Of a DNA stretch of 64,000 nt, positions 12,568 to 25,047 are shown piece by piece. The DNA lies in NCBI GenBank assembly GCA_905182995.1, contig CAJJDP010000031.1:5725-69724 (forward strand). The letters run 5' to 3'. This DNA is from Paramecium octaurelia. Lineage: Eukaryota; Ciliophora; Oligohymenophorea; Peniculida; Parameciidae. The position numbers and the translations under genes were made by a program. The notes under the pieces were generated by a model. It was not told the origin of the DNA, ran no database searches, and saw only the letters and a list, made by a program, of their open reading frames with translations. Every line of letters starts with the position of its first letter. Position 1 is the stretch's first letter.

Positions 12568-13909
12568 TCAACTTTACTTAAGTTTATTTAATCTTCTCTC
12601 TCTTTTCCATATTGAGATTAATGTGATAATGAATAATGTGAATATTCCTATCCATATAATTATGATGTAAGTAGGGAATTTTTCTACAAAAATTCCTTAA
12701 TAATTTCTAAAGAAAAGGACCCATTCTCCTAAAACTATAGCATGCATCAACCAAGCATTAGGACCTAGTCTTGTTACATTCCTGGAGATATTAATATTAT
12801 TTACTCATCTGAAATATAGACATAATAATCTCTAGCGGCAACAATAGAGAAGAAACCCAAAGGAAATACTCTGAATTTCATAACATTATGTGCTGTATTG
12901 ATTTAAAGGACAAATTTATTAAAAAAGAAACTTAAGTCGCAGAGGTTCATAAAAACTAAAAACCAAATAACTAATAAAAATCTCTTAACAGAAGAAAACA
13001 CCTTCCATTCAATTTTATCTAACTAGGGACTTAAACATAATCTCTTAAAGTTCTTAAACCAAGAATCTTTTCTATTTTCTTTTCTTAATGACCATTTATA
13101 TTCCTTCATTCCAAATAATTTCATTGTGTAATAACCAACCACAATTCCTCCAGTATTACAAACAATGATGTCTAAAATGACATGATCCCACCAGCATTCC
13201 CAAAAATTAGGTAGCCAATGTCTAAATGTAATTTCCATAAATTCAAAAGCAATCTATTGGAACATAGCAAGTTTAAAGTCTCTTAAGATCCACATTTTAA
13301 CAGTCCACCCAAAAATGTGAGCTGGAACAAAAACATCAAATGAGCTTGTCAGATTATAAAATTTTGAATGTTCATTTTCTGGAGTATAAAATCTACAATC
13401 TTCTGCGTAGCTTTTGGAAGGAAGTGGTCTTCCTAACTTTGGATCAACAAACTGCTATAAAAATTGCTATAGTTATTCAGGAGTCTAGAAAATAAGAACA
13501 AAAATTATACAAAATAAATGAGGAAAACAATGCTCATCATATAAACACAAGCCCAACTTTATAATAATCTCCAAAATAATGGATGTGGTCTTTGAATAAG
13601 GGTATTTGGAAAATAGCTGCCTCCATAAGCACAAAAAGCCAAGAAACTGAAGATATATCCTATATATGCACTTTCTTGGAGTGTTGAACTTTGAAACCAA
13701 TAACTTGTAATATAAAGTGTAACAAGCATAAAAATTAACAAAGATATCGTTCTAGATCTATAAAATATGCTCCAGCCTTCAGATTCATGGAAAAATGTTG
13801 ATTAAATGTTTGGAGGAATGTATTCTCTTTACAGCACCTCGCATTGTATTCCTAAATTCAATATTTTAAAGGGTATACCTATATCTATTTTTTTGGGTGA
13901 TATTTCCAT
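12568..13909 (-). CDS. PTDSS: phosphatidylserine synthase (base-exchange type)
   Basis: Three exons (introns 13485-13510, TAG; 12782-12804, CAG) encode 430 residues with several hydrophobic helices. Family signatures include KLGRPLPSKSYAEDCRFYTP, HWLPNFWECWWDHVILD with CNTGG following, and DENVTRLGPNAWL near the C terminus. The animal and plant enzymes of this family sit in the ER membrane and exchange the head group of PC or PE for serine. An ER location is inferred. The stop lies 25 bp from the neighbouring plus-strand stop, and the start lies 22 bp from the kelch gene start. Confidence 0.92.
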
Positions 13910-13931
13910 AAATAAAAATAATTTAATATAG

Positions 13932-15483
13932 ATGTTAAATCAAAGTGATATAAATAACGTAGAGAATGTAATTTAATAAGTGATTGATTCTCTTTCAATT
14001 TGTAGATAAAGGATAGAAGAGTTACACATTGAAAAAGAGTCACATGATAAAATGAAGGAAAATATGGACCTAATTAAATCTAGTTAACAAGATTTTCATC
14101 ATATCATAAATGAATATTTTAAAGCAGTAGGAGAGAATTTTAGAAATTTATAAAGTAGATACCCTAATTCGGAAGTTAAAAGTATTTATAATAATAATAT
14201 TAGAGGAAGTGATAACGAGATTAGATGAATAAATACAAAATTTAGATAATCAAGCATAAAAATTAGCAGAAAACTAATTTACTTAAAAGGACTATGAATA
14301 TTTTAAACAATAAAATTATGTCAAATTCATGTATAATTTCGAAAATATTTTTAGAGATGATTCCTCCAAAGAAATAGATGAACTAGCAACTTATTCATAA
14401 AAAACTAGCAAATAAGATCAAGACTTATTACCCTAGGTCAAAGTTAATCATAGAGTAGTAGAAGGCTTATATTTAACATTAAATGATTATGCTTCAGTAT
14501 AATGGAGTGGCGATATACCAGTAGAAAATTGTCACAAACCAATCATTGAAGCATAAGGAGGAATTGCCTTGAATCATTTAATTATTTTAGATGAACGCCA
14601 TCTTTAATATGGACTTTACGATATAGTCAATAATCAGTATGAAGTCCATTAATATAATTCAAAAGTAAATATTAATTATTCGCCAACCGTTATTCAAGGA
14701 GAATCCAACTAAACTTATTTAATAGGAGGAGTTACTCAATAAGGATTAATAAGTGCTTCATTTAATTAATTGGATGTAAACTCGGGTCAAATTACTTGTT
14801 TGCCAGAAATGAATGTTAAGAGAGTTGGTTGTAGCAGTATTATAATTAGAGAAGGGGATTGCTAATATCTTTATGTGATTGGTGGAAAATCATGTAACAA
14901 GGTAAAAACTAAATTGTGTGAAAGATTCAATTTCACAACTTAAAAATGGGAATTCATTACAAAAATGAATCATGCAAGGTCCAATTCAGCTATAGCAAAA
15001 CATGATGATTATATTTATGTTTTTTTTGGAATAGATTCAGAAAATTAGAATACAAATGTTATTGAAAGATACAATTATGCAAACACAAAAACTTGGGAAA
15101 TCATAAGCATATAAAATTCCTTACCAGGATTTGACAGCTCAAATTGTTCAGCAATTTCAATCAACTAAAGTTAAATCTTATTATTAGGAGGAATTAGATA
15201 TAGCATCATTTTTAATGATTAAATGTATTTTAATCGGAAACTGCTTACATTAAACACCACTAACAGCACATTTTCTGTTTTGGATAATCAATTGCCAATT
15301 GATTTCATTCCTTATTCTCATATGGTTATATACAACAATGAGATTTATGCTATTGGATACACAATGAAGCAAGTGGAGGTTAAGCCAACTCTTTTTTTAG
15401 ATGGAGGCTTTGTATTAAAGATTAGTAAAGATTATGTAAAAATTCTAAAATTCATTCCAGCTTATTAAGAGAAATAAAATTGA
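13932..15483 (+). CDS. kelch-type beta-propeller protein with N-terminal coiled coil
   Basis: Two exons (intron 14182-14203, 22 nt, TAG) encode 509 residues. Residues 1-150 are helical and coiled coil (RIEELHIEKESHDKMKENM, RLDEQIQNLDNQAQKL). The rest shows about six kelch-like blades with Gly-Gly pairs followed by aromatic residues, such as YLIGGVTQQGLISASF, YVIGGKSCNKVKTKLCERF, KWEFITKMNHARSNSA and LLLGGIRYS. Kelch propellers are protein-interaction modules; the partner is unknown. Only 22 bp separates this start codon from that of phosphatidylserine synthase. Confidence 0.85.
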
Positions 15484-16294
15484 AATAAAATAATAAAATT
15501 TATTATTATTAAGAATTAAATGTATTATTGTTAATTTAAAATCTGAATGCCAAATTTTCCAATGTCCAAAATACAATTAGAAATATTGCATTAAACTATG
15601 GTTTTAAGACCTGGGATCTAAGGACGAGGACTAATGTTGAAAACAGGTAACTTATTCTGAATTATATCATGAGATAAATTAAAATGATTTAATTGTGAAA
15701 GGTTAGAAGAAGAATATAGCAAAAATAACAATAATAAAAAATATTTAATAAAGCAATAATGCGCTTCAAACTAATAGATCTAAAAATTATCAATTTGTTA
15801 ATTAGAATTAATTTTTCTAGAAAAATTTGAGAAGCCTAAGAACTTTGACAAGTTGTAATTGATAAAAGCACAAAGAACATATTCGCTTAAGCCATTTCTA
15901 GAGAAAGGGGTTAATTGCTGGGAAAATAAATCAAAGTTATTTTCCCTGTTGTAGAAATAGACTTAAGTAGTCCAAAGGAATGGCATAATTGATGGAGCTT
16001 ATCAATATTGATATGTTTATTAATTTTATAGATATGAATAATTTGAATTAACTAGGAGAGCAGATATAAACTAATAATCAATTTTCATTTTTATTTTTTA
16101 AATTATAGCTTCATTATATTAAGAATATCAATTAATATAGATTTTTGCAGGCTTGAGAAAAAATTAAATTGTGTTGATAAATTTAAGTATCTATTTATGT
16201 GTAGACCTAAAATATCTTTGAATGTTTCTGTTATTATACAAAAAATGATTATTTATTATTTTTGTACAATTTGATTATAAAGTGACAAACCAAA
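15484..16294 (+). pseudogene. coding-like fragments, unresolved structure
   Basis: Three stretches look coding but sit in different frames: from about 15548 (MPNFPMSKIQLEILHQTM), about 15647-15860 (VTYSELYHEINQNDLIVKG) and about 15770-16017 (FEKPKNFDKLQLIKAQRTY). The last ends at a TGA near 16015. I could not join them with GTA...AG introns of the usual size. This may be a decayed small gene, or a gene whose introns I misread. No family is recognised. The remaining bases up to 16294 are AT-rich spacer. Confidence 0.3.
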
Positions 16295-16857
16295 ATGATT
16301 AAAAGATATAATTATTTTATGATTTAAAGATTGAGTTATGCGGATATTCGATCTCCCCCTATAAATTAAAACAATTTTAAATTGGCAGTTAAACCTTTAA
16401 GGCCTTCTAAATTTTTAAATGACTTTGACAGTGCTCCAAAAAATTTTATAAAAGAAAAGGAAGTTTAAGAAATTTTTGACTATGCATTCCCAAAAAGCTC
16501 AAGAAGAAGGGTTGCTTTAGGAAATGATAAAGTTTAACAAAAATTCTAATTAGCACTACCTACTGTTTAAAATTTATCGATCCATAGCATGAATCAACTT
16601 TCTCAGAGAGATGTTATTGCTGATTTGAAGAAGTCTGAAGTTTTACAATCTGACAAACAAATTGAAAACGAATTAGAAAGCATTAATAGAAAAATCAAAA
16701 AGATAATCAATAGCAACAAAAGATAAGTAACATTTAAATCATCTTTAATTGTGATTGATGATTAAAATAACATTGCTCAAGTGAAGGACCCCTATATCTC
16801 AAAGGAGGGTTAACTTAGAAGAAAAACGATTGTAAGACATAAGACATTAGAAGTGTG
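16295..16857 (+). CDS. hypothetical low-complexity protein, 187 residues
   Basis: One open exon from ATG to TGA with many Gln codons of the TAA/TAG type. It is basic and Ser/Asn-rich (KPLRPSKFLNDFDSAPK, PKSSRRRVALGND). A helical segment near residues 120-150 (QIENELESINRKIKKIIN) leads into KRQVTFKSS, which fits the loose RVxF consensus for protein-phosphatase-1 docking. No domain is recognised; the docking idea is inference only. It converges on the mitochondrial helical-repeat gene, 95 bp away. Confidence 0.7.
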
Positions 16858-16952
16858 ATAAATTACTTAAGAAATTTCTTCATATAATGTTGATTATTAC
16901 AACATATTTATAATTAAAATTTAAACAACCTAAGAAAAATAATTTCATAATA

Positions 16953-18594
16953 TCATTTTTGAGAACTTAAGTCCTCAATTTATTTCTTAGCAAAGATAAG
17001 TCCATTCTTCTCTAAAAATCTCTAAATTTATTTAATATGATTTAGGAATTATGGTTCTTTACCATTTTAAGCTTGTTCAATCTAAAATTAGTACAAAATT
17101 TTACAAATTATAAAATTGGTTTTATGATTATTTCTGGTCCTTCTTTATCAAATTATAGTAGTTTGGCTTTGATTAATGCTTTTAATAATAAATGATCTTA
17201 GAAGTATGCATCATCTATCCTATTCCTAAACTTCTCAAAATTTTCATAAACCACCTTTAATAAACTCTATTGATCTTTGATATCAGCAGGTAACTCAATA
17301 ATTACTTAGGCTGTTAAATGGAGTAGCTATTCCAAATTTATTTTTTCAGAACTATTTTCAATAAGAATTAAAGCTTAATGCAAATGCTCAGACAATGCTT
17401 TACTATATCCTTGTTTAAAAGTGTATTCTAGAGATAAATACAATACTTCAGATATAATATATGGATCTGTGACTCTGAAGTTTTTCATTGATTCAAAAAG
17501 CTTTTCATATTCTGCCTCATCTACTTCTTTTTAGGAAAGAATGACGAATTTATACATTTAGACTAATAATAAGAATTCAGATTCTCCATATTATGAAATC
17601 TCATCATACAATTGTGAGATTAATTAACAGGACTTCTCATAATTTTCTCTCAAGTATGATCTTGCAATTCTGCATTAACATAAGATGGATTTTGGTGTAA
17701 TGCCACTGGCAAAGGTTTCATATATCTAAGATGAAATGAAGTATTACTTCAAGAGATTTTTCTAAAAATGATCTTGCTTCTTCTTCTTGTCCTGAAATTA
17801 ATAAGAATTCAGCCAAAATTTCAAAATTTCTGGCAATTTTACTCATAGCTTATTGTTTGCCAACTTAATATTTTATCTACTCTACATTCTCCTTATGTTT
17901 GATTATGTCGTTCACAATTTTAACTGCTTAATCTAAACACTTAGTAGATTCCTCCAAAAATTGAACATACCCCTCAGGATTTAATGTTTTCTAATAAAAA
18001 GCCTTCATGTCAAAATATTATGATTGTCTTAAGAGATTGTTAAACTCAGCTTCTCCTAAATCACTTATTTTCGATTCAAAGTTATATATGTTTTCTAAAA
18101 TACCTTTGATACGCCTAAGTTATATATTTCATTTTACTCTAAAACTTATTCTAATTGTAATATTTCTCTTCTGTTTAATCTATATTAGTATTCCAATAAT
18201 GACAATTCCATTGAGATATTTAATATTAATTAAATCTTTTATGGATATTGCTTTGGTATGTATAATCTTTCAATAAAGTTTTTATCAAACATTTCTTCGA
18301 AAAATTCCCAATTCTTATCTTAAAGTTCACTTCCAATCAAATTTTCAGCAAGATGTATTTTCTACAATACTTTCTAAATGGAAACAGAGTTTTATTTAGG
18401 TTATGAGAGCTTGCTATCCCAATATTCAACTAACTTGTCAAATTCCTAATTTTTTAGGATCAATTAATATGTTCTATTTTAAGTGTTTAAATTTACTCTT
18501 TTTCTTATTTATTAGATTTAGAAAAGGAAAAGTAGTAGAAGGGTTGGAATCGCTTTTGGATTAAAGCTAAAGGACGAAACAAATTTCTTATCAT
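16953..18594 (-). CDS. helical-repeat (TPR-like) protein, probably mitochondrial
   Basis: Five exons (introns 18474-18496, 18115-18137, 17726-17747 and 17082-17104, all TAG) encode 516 residues. The N terminus, MIRNLFRPLALIQKRFQPF, is Arg-rich, without acidic residues and amphipathic, as expected of a mitochondrial presequence. The rest is nearly all alpha-helix with paired-helix repeats resembling TPRs, such as ARNFEILAEFLLISGQEEEA, RIARSYLRENYEKSCQLISQ and ALSEHLHQALILIENSSEKI. No catalytic motif is seen. TPR arrays hold protein complexes, so a scaffold or assembly role in mitochondria is inferred. Confidence 0.75.
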
Positions 18595-18805
18595 AAATAT
18601 TTTTTCTAAAAATTCTAGAAATATGCTTTTTATATTTTAATTAAGGCATTTATTTATTTCTGTTACAATCCAATTCTTTAGACCTTTCTAGAAAGATCAT
18701 AAATATAGCTATTATATTATTATAGAGAGTGAAAGAAACCTATTAAATTGAATAATCCAAACCTTATAAATTGATGAAATCACTTTAATATATTTATATT
18801 GAGAA

Positions 18806-19909
18806 TCATACTTATTCTATAATTGACTTCAATATTTTTGTCCTTAATGATTTAATATAATTGTTAAAAACACTTTGATAAGATTGTAAAAATTATCTTA
18901 AATTGATTTTTGAACCATCCTATGAAGTACCATTAATTATATCTTGATATTTATTAATCAACTTTTAATTCTTAAGGAAATCTGATAATATAATCACAAA
19001 ATAGTAAAACCTAATAATGTTTATTTAAGTAGACTATTCTATCTTATAGAAATAATGAACTTCACAATTTATCAAATTATTTTTCATGAGTTTAGGCTAA
19101 GAACATTATTAACCCTTAATAAATATACTGTTAATTTTCAATTCTTCTAATTTAGTAAATTACTTGATGAAGAATTAAAATAACAATTAAGAACTGAAGG
19201 ATAAATTTTTTAAACTAATGTCATTCCTTATGAAAACTAGTATAATATTCATATTTTTGTTGTTTAAATAAAAGACTTGATTCATAGGCTAAAAATTATT
19301 TTAATTATATGTAATAATATTAGTAATTTCTTTCTGAATTATCTTAAAAATCTAAAATATATGCTTTTTCTAAATCCATTATCAAATTAGTAGATTACAA
19401 CAATCTACATAAATTCAGCATCTTCATATATTTTTGATTTTTCTAATTAGATTCAAAATTATTTTCTTAAATTCATGTTTTTTCTATAATTTAATTATTT
19501 CATTTTCGTTTTTGAAAATGTCCAAGTAATATCTAAAGGAGCATAACTAAAATAATTTAAAAATTTGAGGCCATTAGGATATAAAATCTGCGATTACAAT
19601 TGATTAAACTCAAAATTTTTGGCAAAATAGTTATTAAATAAAAATGAGATAACAAAACAACTCATTAAATTTAAATGAAATATGTACTTTCAGAATAAAC
19701 AAAAAATTACAATTTCTGAAAAGTATCTAGTTATTTTGAATCTTTTCTCTAAGCAATAAAGCCTTGCGATTTACTTCTATAATTTTTTTTATTCTTCATT
19801 AGCAACCACGCTAATGTAAAATAATTCTATTTTCTATATCTTATGTATCGTTTTGAATTTTTCTCATAAAGAATGAAAGATAAAATTTAATACAAAAAGG
19901 GGTTTTCAT
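18806..19909 (-). pseudogene. multi-exon gene with an internal TGA, family unknown
   Basis: From a likely ATG at 19909 (MKTPF) the coding pattern continues for most of 1.1 kb and includes recognisable small introns: one ending GAG near the start, a 24-nt one ending AAG (around 19690-19713), and a 29-nt one ending TAG (around 19375-19403). Segments read KLQKQIARLYCLEKRFKI, PNGLKFLNYFSYAPLDITW, NMNIILVFIRNDISLKNLSF and IINGTSQDGSKINLRQFLQS. An in-frame TGA at 19453-19455 interrupts the frame, and coding-like sequence continues past the final TGA (18806-18808) in another frame. It is either a recent pseudogene or has sequence errors. I see no known domain. Confidence 0.4.
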
Positions 19910-20134
19910 ATGAATTATTAATATTTAATTAAATCCTTAAACCAAACATAAATTGAGAATTATTTAACTTTAAAAACCTTATATTAATCTAAATATATCA
20001 TTAAAAGTTATTTTCTTGGAATTAATTCTACTCTTTATTACGTAGGATGTGATTGCGTCAAAGTAATTTATTCAAAATTAGGATTTTAAGGAATAAAAAA
20101 TTAATCAAATCTTATATTATTTTAATAGCAAAAT

Positions 20135-21426
20135 ATGGGAAATAAACACAGCACTGAATTTGGTGGTATTTTCATTTAAACTTCAAAGGCATATTATTTT
20201 CCTGGAGAAATCATTCAAGGTATAAAATATTATCTATTCGAAATTAGGAACCATCAGTTTAAACATCACCAAACCTGGTTACCCTGGAAGAAGACTTTAC
20301 ATAAGCCTTACTGGGAAAGAAATATTACATGGTGCCTTTGATATCAATGAAAATAGTGATGATGAAGGTGTATTATCAACGAATACAACTACAAAAATAA
20401 TAAAGAGTGAAATTGTGCTTTATGAGTTCCAATAACCAACTATTCCTATGGGTTAATTCACAACTACATTTACCTTCTAACTGCCTTCCAACATTCCTGG
20501 GACCTATAATAAAATACATTTGAGTGGTGCGTTTGAGAGAATCATATATAAAGTGAAAGGGTATGTCGTGCCAACTAAGGGATACAAAACAATGAGTCAC
20601 ATTTAATAGATTTAAGTTAGAGAACCTATTTACTTTCCTGAATAACAGATAATTGGAGATGGAAAAGTTGGAGATAATGGATATTGCTGTAGATAAAAAG
20701 GGGTATTAAAATTTATTAATATATATAGAGCGCTTAAATTACTGCCGTGACAGATAGGAATGTTTATAGGATAGGTGAAGCCATAAGAATATTAATAGAG
20801 GTCATCGATGAGGAGAGATATTAGAAACCAGAAAAAATAATTATACAATTGGAAAACATAACATAATACAAATATAAAGACAACATAGAAACAAGGCTCA
20901 AAATCATTGCTGAAGAGTAAATCTCAACCACAACAAAGAAATTAGGATCCTATAAGGTACTAAATCAGCAAGAAGTGGTGCTATTTGCTTAATTAAAAAA
21001 TCATAATAACAACGATTAATACAATATGATTTAACCATCGACAAATGGAGATATAATCAAATCACAATATCAAATTGTGATAAGAGCTAGTTTTGGAAGT
21101 AAATTTATTTTATATATTTAATTTCAGTAAGCTGTTGCAATCAAAGTGAATGCCTTGAATTGCCTATCTAAATATTGTCATCTACAGTATTGCAATAGCA
21201 GTCAATATAACCTCCTTTAGGATGGAACCCAATCCAACTTAATGATGAGAATCTTCAACTCTTAGCAAGTGCAAAACAAAGTGGAACTAGTTTACATTCG
21301 TTTTCTACATATTAGAAAACTTTGTAAGGTAGAAACAGCTATAATGAATAATAAGAATCCTAAAGATCAATCAGAGTTGGAAATTCAGTTCGATCGATCT
21401 AATCTTTAAATTATTAAATGAACTGA
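20135..21426 (+). CDS. arrestin-fold protein B
   Basis: Four exons (introns 20220-20247 TAG, 20703-20728 TAG, 21099-21127 CAG) encode 402 residues. Features parallel paralogue A: a start of MGNKHSTEFGGIFIQTSKAY, YYFPGEIIQG, ITKPGYPGRRLYISLTGKE, FTFQLPSNIPGTYNKIHLSG and YKVKGYVVP in the N-domain. A second domain starts at AVTDRNVYRIGEAIRILIEV. The Ser/Gln-rich tail has no clear PPxY motif. MGNKHS fits the N-myristoylation pattern (Gly2, Ser6). A role as a membrane-associated sorting adaptor is inferred from the arrestin family. Confidence 0.85.
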
Positions 21427-21672
21427 GTAATTTTATATTTTATTAATCATTATGATATCAAAATAGACTTAAAACTCTAATATATAAGACTAATGAAATA
21501 AAAGAACTATTACTTGTTTACAATTCAATAGAGACATACACGTCTCAATAAACATTCATATAGTAATAAAATTTTAGTTTAATATTGTAAAAAATTAGTA
21601 TTCACTGAGTGTAATTATTTAATGATGTCAAAGTTTATAACTTACAATATTTATTCTTTTTAATTAATATTA

Positions 21673-22401
21673 ATGTTAACCTTACATCAGAAAAGTCTCA
21701 CCGAATCCAAAATCAAAAACGACAATACTTCTTTCTAAATAAACTAAAATCTTCGCTCATTTAATCCTTCACAATTTCTAAACAATCTTGATTAAGTTAG
21801 TAATATCAAAACTCCTTAATATAATGAAAATACTCAACAAATACAAACCCTAACAGAAAAAGCAGAGAGTAATTATTGTAGATTTCCTAAACTTCAATCT
21901 AATTCATTATTAAACATTTCTAAACCTATTGACTCTATGCCTTAATCTAAACATCATCAACTTAAATCTCAACTATCGACTATATTTTCTTAACAAAACC
22001 AAATTAATGACAATCATATTATTTTGCCAGGGTTACGAAAACAAAGAAAAGAATCTTAAATGTTTATTTAAATGATTGAACAGCAGGTCAGTTTTCCAAT
22101 TTAAGAAACTTAAACTTCAAGATAAAAAAGATTTTAAAGAAAAAGAGATCACTAAACATAAAGTTAAACAAATCTAGATAGTCTAAATTCCTTATATCCT
22201 GATAATTCTTAATTAGATGACTCAAACTATAATAACAAAAGAGTTGAGTTCCATAAAAAAGTTAGAGTCATAAATCTAGAAAATGGAAAAATCGCAACTG
22301 AAGTCATAAAAGAAGAAGATGAATCAAAATCTCCAAGATAATACAAAAGAAAATTTGTATCTTAAAAGACAAAGTATTTCTATGAAGATGTCAATTCATG
22401 A
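21673..22401 (+). CDS. hypothetical Gln/Asn/Ser-rich protein
   Basis: One exon, 242 residues, polar and probably disordered for most of its length. Near residues 190-205 a basic stretch KRVEFHKKVRVINLENGKIA contains RVEF, a match to the RVxF docking motif for protein phosphatase 1; the flanking basic residues suit such a site. There is no membrane segment or domain. The plus-strand proteins at 16295 and 55444 have a comparable basic KRxVxF or KRVQI segment, so they may belong to one loose class. Function is unknown. Confidence 0.7.
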
Positions 22402-22880
22402 AGATCAAAACATAATTTATAATCTTAAATAATATATACAATCTAACAACAATATTTACCAAGTTGATTGATATTTCCTCAATTAAAATCTAATATTTGT
22501 CGAAGTAGGTTTTACTTTCAGATTGTTAAATTTTCTCTGAACAATATTCTAATTTATCCTATTATTATATAAGTAGAGTCCTTATATATATAAATTCCCT
22601 TGAATAACAATTAAGAATTTCTTATATTTATTTAATTATTATTATGACAAATACTGAATTGGTTAGCACTTTTTATTATAGAATTTAATATCTATATGAA
22701 GGGTGTATTTAAATCTCTCATTCAATATTATAATGTTTAGGAAGTTTTAAATAACTGAGTGACTGTATAAAGAAAGTTTATATTCCTTCTTATCAAAATC
22801 TATTTAATTCTTTGGTATTCTTATTTCCTAATCAAACCAATTTAGTAAATCAGTATATTTTATACCATTAATTATTATAA
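22402..22880. other. AT-rich intergenic region
   Basis: Spacer between two plus-strand genes. Nothing specific is seen. Confidence 0.5.
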
Positions 22881-23400
22881 ATGTTTGAATATTATGCAAT
22901 AGGAGATGAATAAAATAAAATTCAAGATATTCACAAATATCTTTTAACAATTTGCAATAAAAAAATGGTTGATAAGTTAGTGAATACATAATCTAAACAG
23001 TAAAGAGTTAGCACTTCCATAGAGTAAAAAACTCTGCCTACCTTTAATTATCGCCCTAAGGAGAAATGTAAAGTTAGTTTTTACACTAGATCCTACCTTA
23101 ATTGGAGCCCAATATAAATATTTCAAGGCACAACCAAAAAGAAAAAAAATTTATTTAAGTACCCTTCAAAATGATTAATCGGAATCAACTCCAAGATTAA
23201 AAGCTAACTCAATAATCCAGGAGTAAAAAATCGAAAATTAAATGAATTCAGCAAGGGCCATATATACTGCATAATACCCAATAGACAGAAACATCTCTAT
23301 TCAAAAAGCATAAACATCTAAAAACTACCACTTACCTAAATGTGATAGTAATTGGATTATGAATCTCAAAAGTATTAGATAAAGATAAGAATAATTATGA
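22881..23400 (+). CDS. hypothetical 165-residue protein
   Basis: Two exons (intron 23068-23089, 22 nt, TAG). The N terminus (MFEYYAIGDEQNKIQDIHKY) looks folded and helical. The middle has a basic patch, KAQPKRKKIYLSTLQ, and the C terminus is polar (ARAIYTAQYPIDRNISI). No family is recognised. Its stop is 22 bp from that of the minus-strand gene at 23423-24768. Confidence 0.65.
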
Positions 23401-23422
23401 AAATATATATACTATAAACATT

Positions 23423-24768
23423 TCACCCTTACTTTTTTGTCATTGCTTTTAAATCTATTTTTATGTTTATTGGTTGTGGTTATGGGTTTTTTGATTTGAA
23501 AGTATTTAAATTAAGGTCTGATTCAGAGCCAGTAGTGTGATTTAAAGTGCTCACTTTTTTAGGATCTCTAGGAGATTTCAATATCTGTTGTGAAGAGAAA
23601 GGAACTTATGGCTCTCTTGTGTTAGGTGATTTTTGCTTTTGAGAATTTGTAGGCAATTTGATGTTTGAGTTGATTTTTACTGAAATGTATTTGATTTGTT
23701 CTGGTGGTTTTTGGTATTCTTTCTCCTTAGGTATGAGTTTATTAACCTAGTATTATTTTGGATGTTCGTTTTTATAATTCAAATTAGTAGAGCTATTAGA
23801 TTAATATTTATCGCCACAATGTTATTATAATTGTTATGAATTGCCTTATGTTGAAATGGCCTAAAATGAATTTTCATAACAAATACTTTTTAATTGCGCT
23901 ACTTTTCAATTAATTTTTAATAATTAGTGGTATATTCTTCAGAAACATCTAAATTTTTATATGAAGGACCAATATTCTTTTCTATTTTATTTTTAAGATT
24001 TCTAAGTTCAGAATTTATTTGGTAAACTAATTCTTGTTCCTATTGATCGTCTTCTATTTTATTGCGATTTATAAGAGATAGAGGTGATTCTTAATAATTT
24101 GATTACTTTTATGCATAATAGGGTTTACAAATTTCCTATCCACTATCGCTATCAGAAGGGAAATGGTTTTTTTGTATTTGATTTTTCTGATTCTCTTGAA
24201 TTCTAGAAGTAATAGGACTGTATGAATCATTTTTATCTTCAAAATCTGTGAAGTCCTCTTCTTCAGATGATTCTTAGAACAATTTCTATGCCTGATTATA
24301 TAATCTTCCTCTATTAATAGAAGGTTGAATTGTTGAATTAGCAGTACCAAAACTATCCAAAATTAGCATGTTTTCCTATTATTATAGGTTCAATTATTTG
24401 TATAACTCGTTTAGGTTGACCTCCTCTATTGTAGTGTTTGTGGGATTAGAATTTTATTTGAATCGAAAGTCATTGCTCACTCTTTCAAACTCATGTTGAA
24501 AAGTTAAAATTTTGTTCTCTTTTTGTAATGTAATTCTTGAGTAGTTATGATTTAAAGATGAATTAAGTGTGAGTTTGCAATTTGAAAAGAAATAGCCATT
24601 GATAATCAAAGATTGATGAATCATAAAATGCCAATGACTAAAGTTGATGGCATTGTTCAGGAACTCTTGATTGATGCCTTCGCTAAAGGAGCACTGCTTA
24701 TCTTGATAAAAGCGAATCACTGAAAATGATTTGTCTGAATTATATGGGCCTAATTATGACTAGCCCAT
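23423..24768 (-). CDS. hypothetical protein with a folded N-terminal domain and disordered tail
   Basis: Two exons (intron 23861-23886, 26 nt, TAG) encode 439 residues. The start was extended upstream to the ATG giving MGQSQLGPYNSDKSFSVIRF. Residues 10-100 mix beta and aromatic segments (FSHWHFMIHQSLIINGYFF, KLTLNSSLNHNYSRITLQK) and probably fold, perhaps as a beta-sandwich; I cannot name the family. An acidic patch (FQESSEEEDFTDFEDKNDS), a coiled-coil segment (YQINSELRNLKNKIEKNI) and a Ser/Pro/Gln-rich tail follow. Function is unknown. Confidence 0.7.
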
Positions 24769-25047
24769 TTAATTTATAATAATAATAATTGGAATATTGA
24801 ACTAATTATTTGCATAAGTAAATAATAAATATGGCTTTTGTATTTGATCATCTGCAAGATTATATAATCTATTTAACTTAGATAATGAGTAGAAATTAAT
24901 TAAATAATACGATTCTTAAAGGGTTGATTAAAATGTGTAATTCTTCGGTTAGTAAAAATAATAGTATGTCAGAAACTGAAACATATATATTAAGAAAAGA
25001 AATAAATTACAACCTGAAATTGAAGATTTATTAAATAAATATATAAA
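24769..25047. other. divergent intergenic region
   Basis: AT-rich DNA between two divergently transcribed starts. A short frame from 24931 (MCNSSVSKNNSMSETETY) is seen, but I could not splice it to the WD-like gene downstream. Confidence 0.4.
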
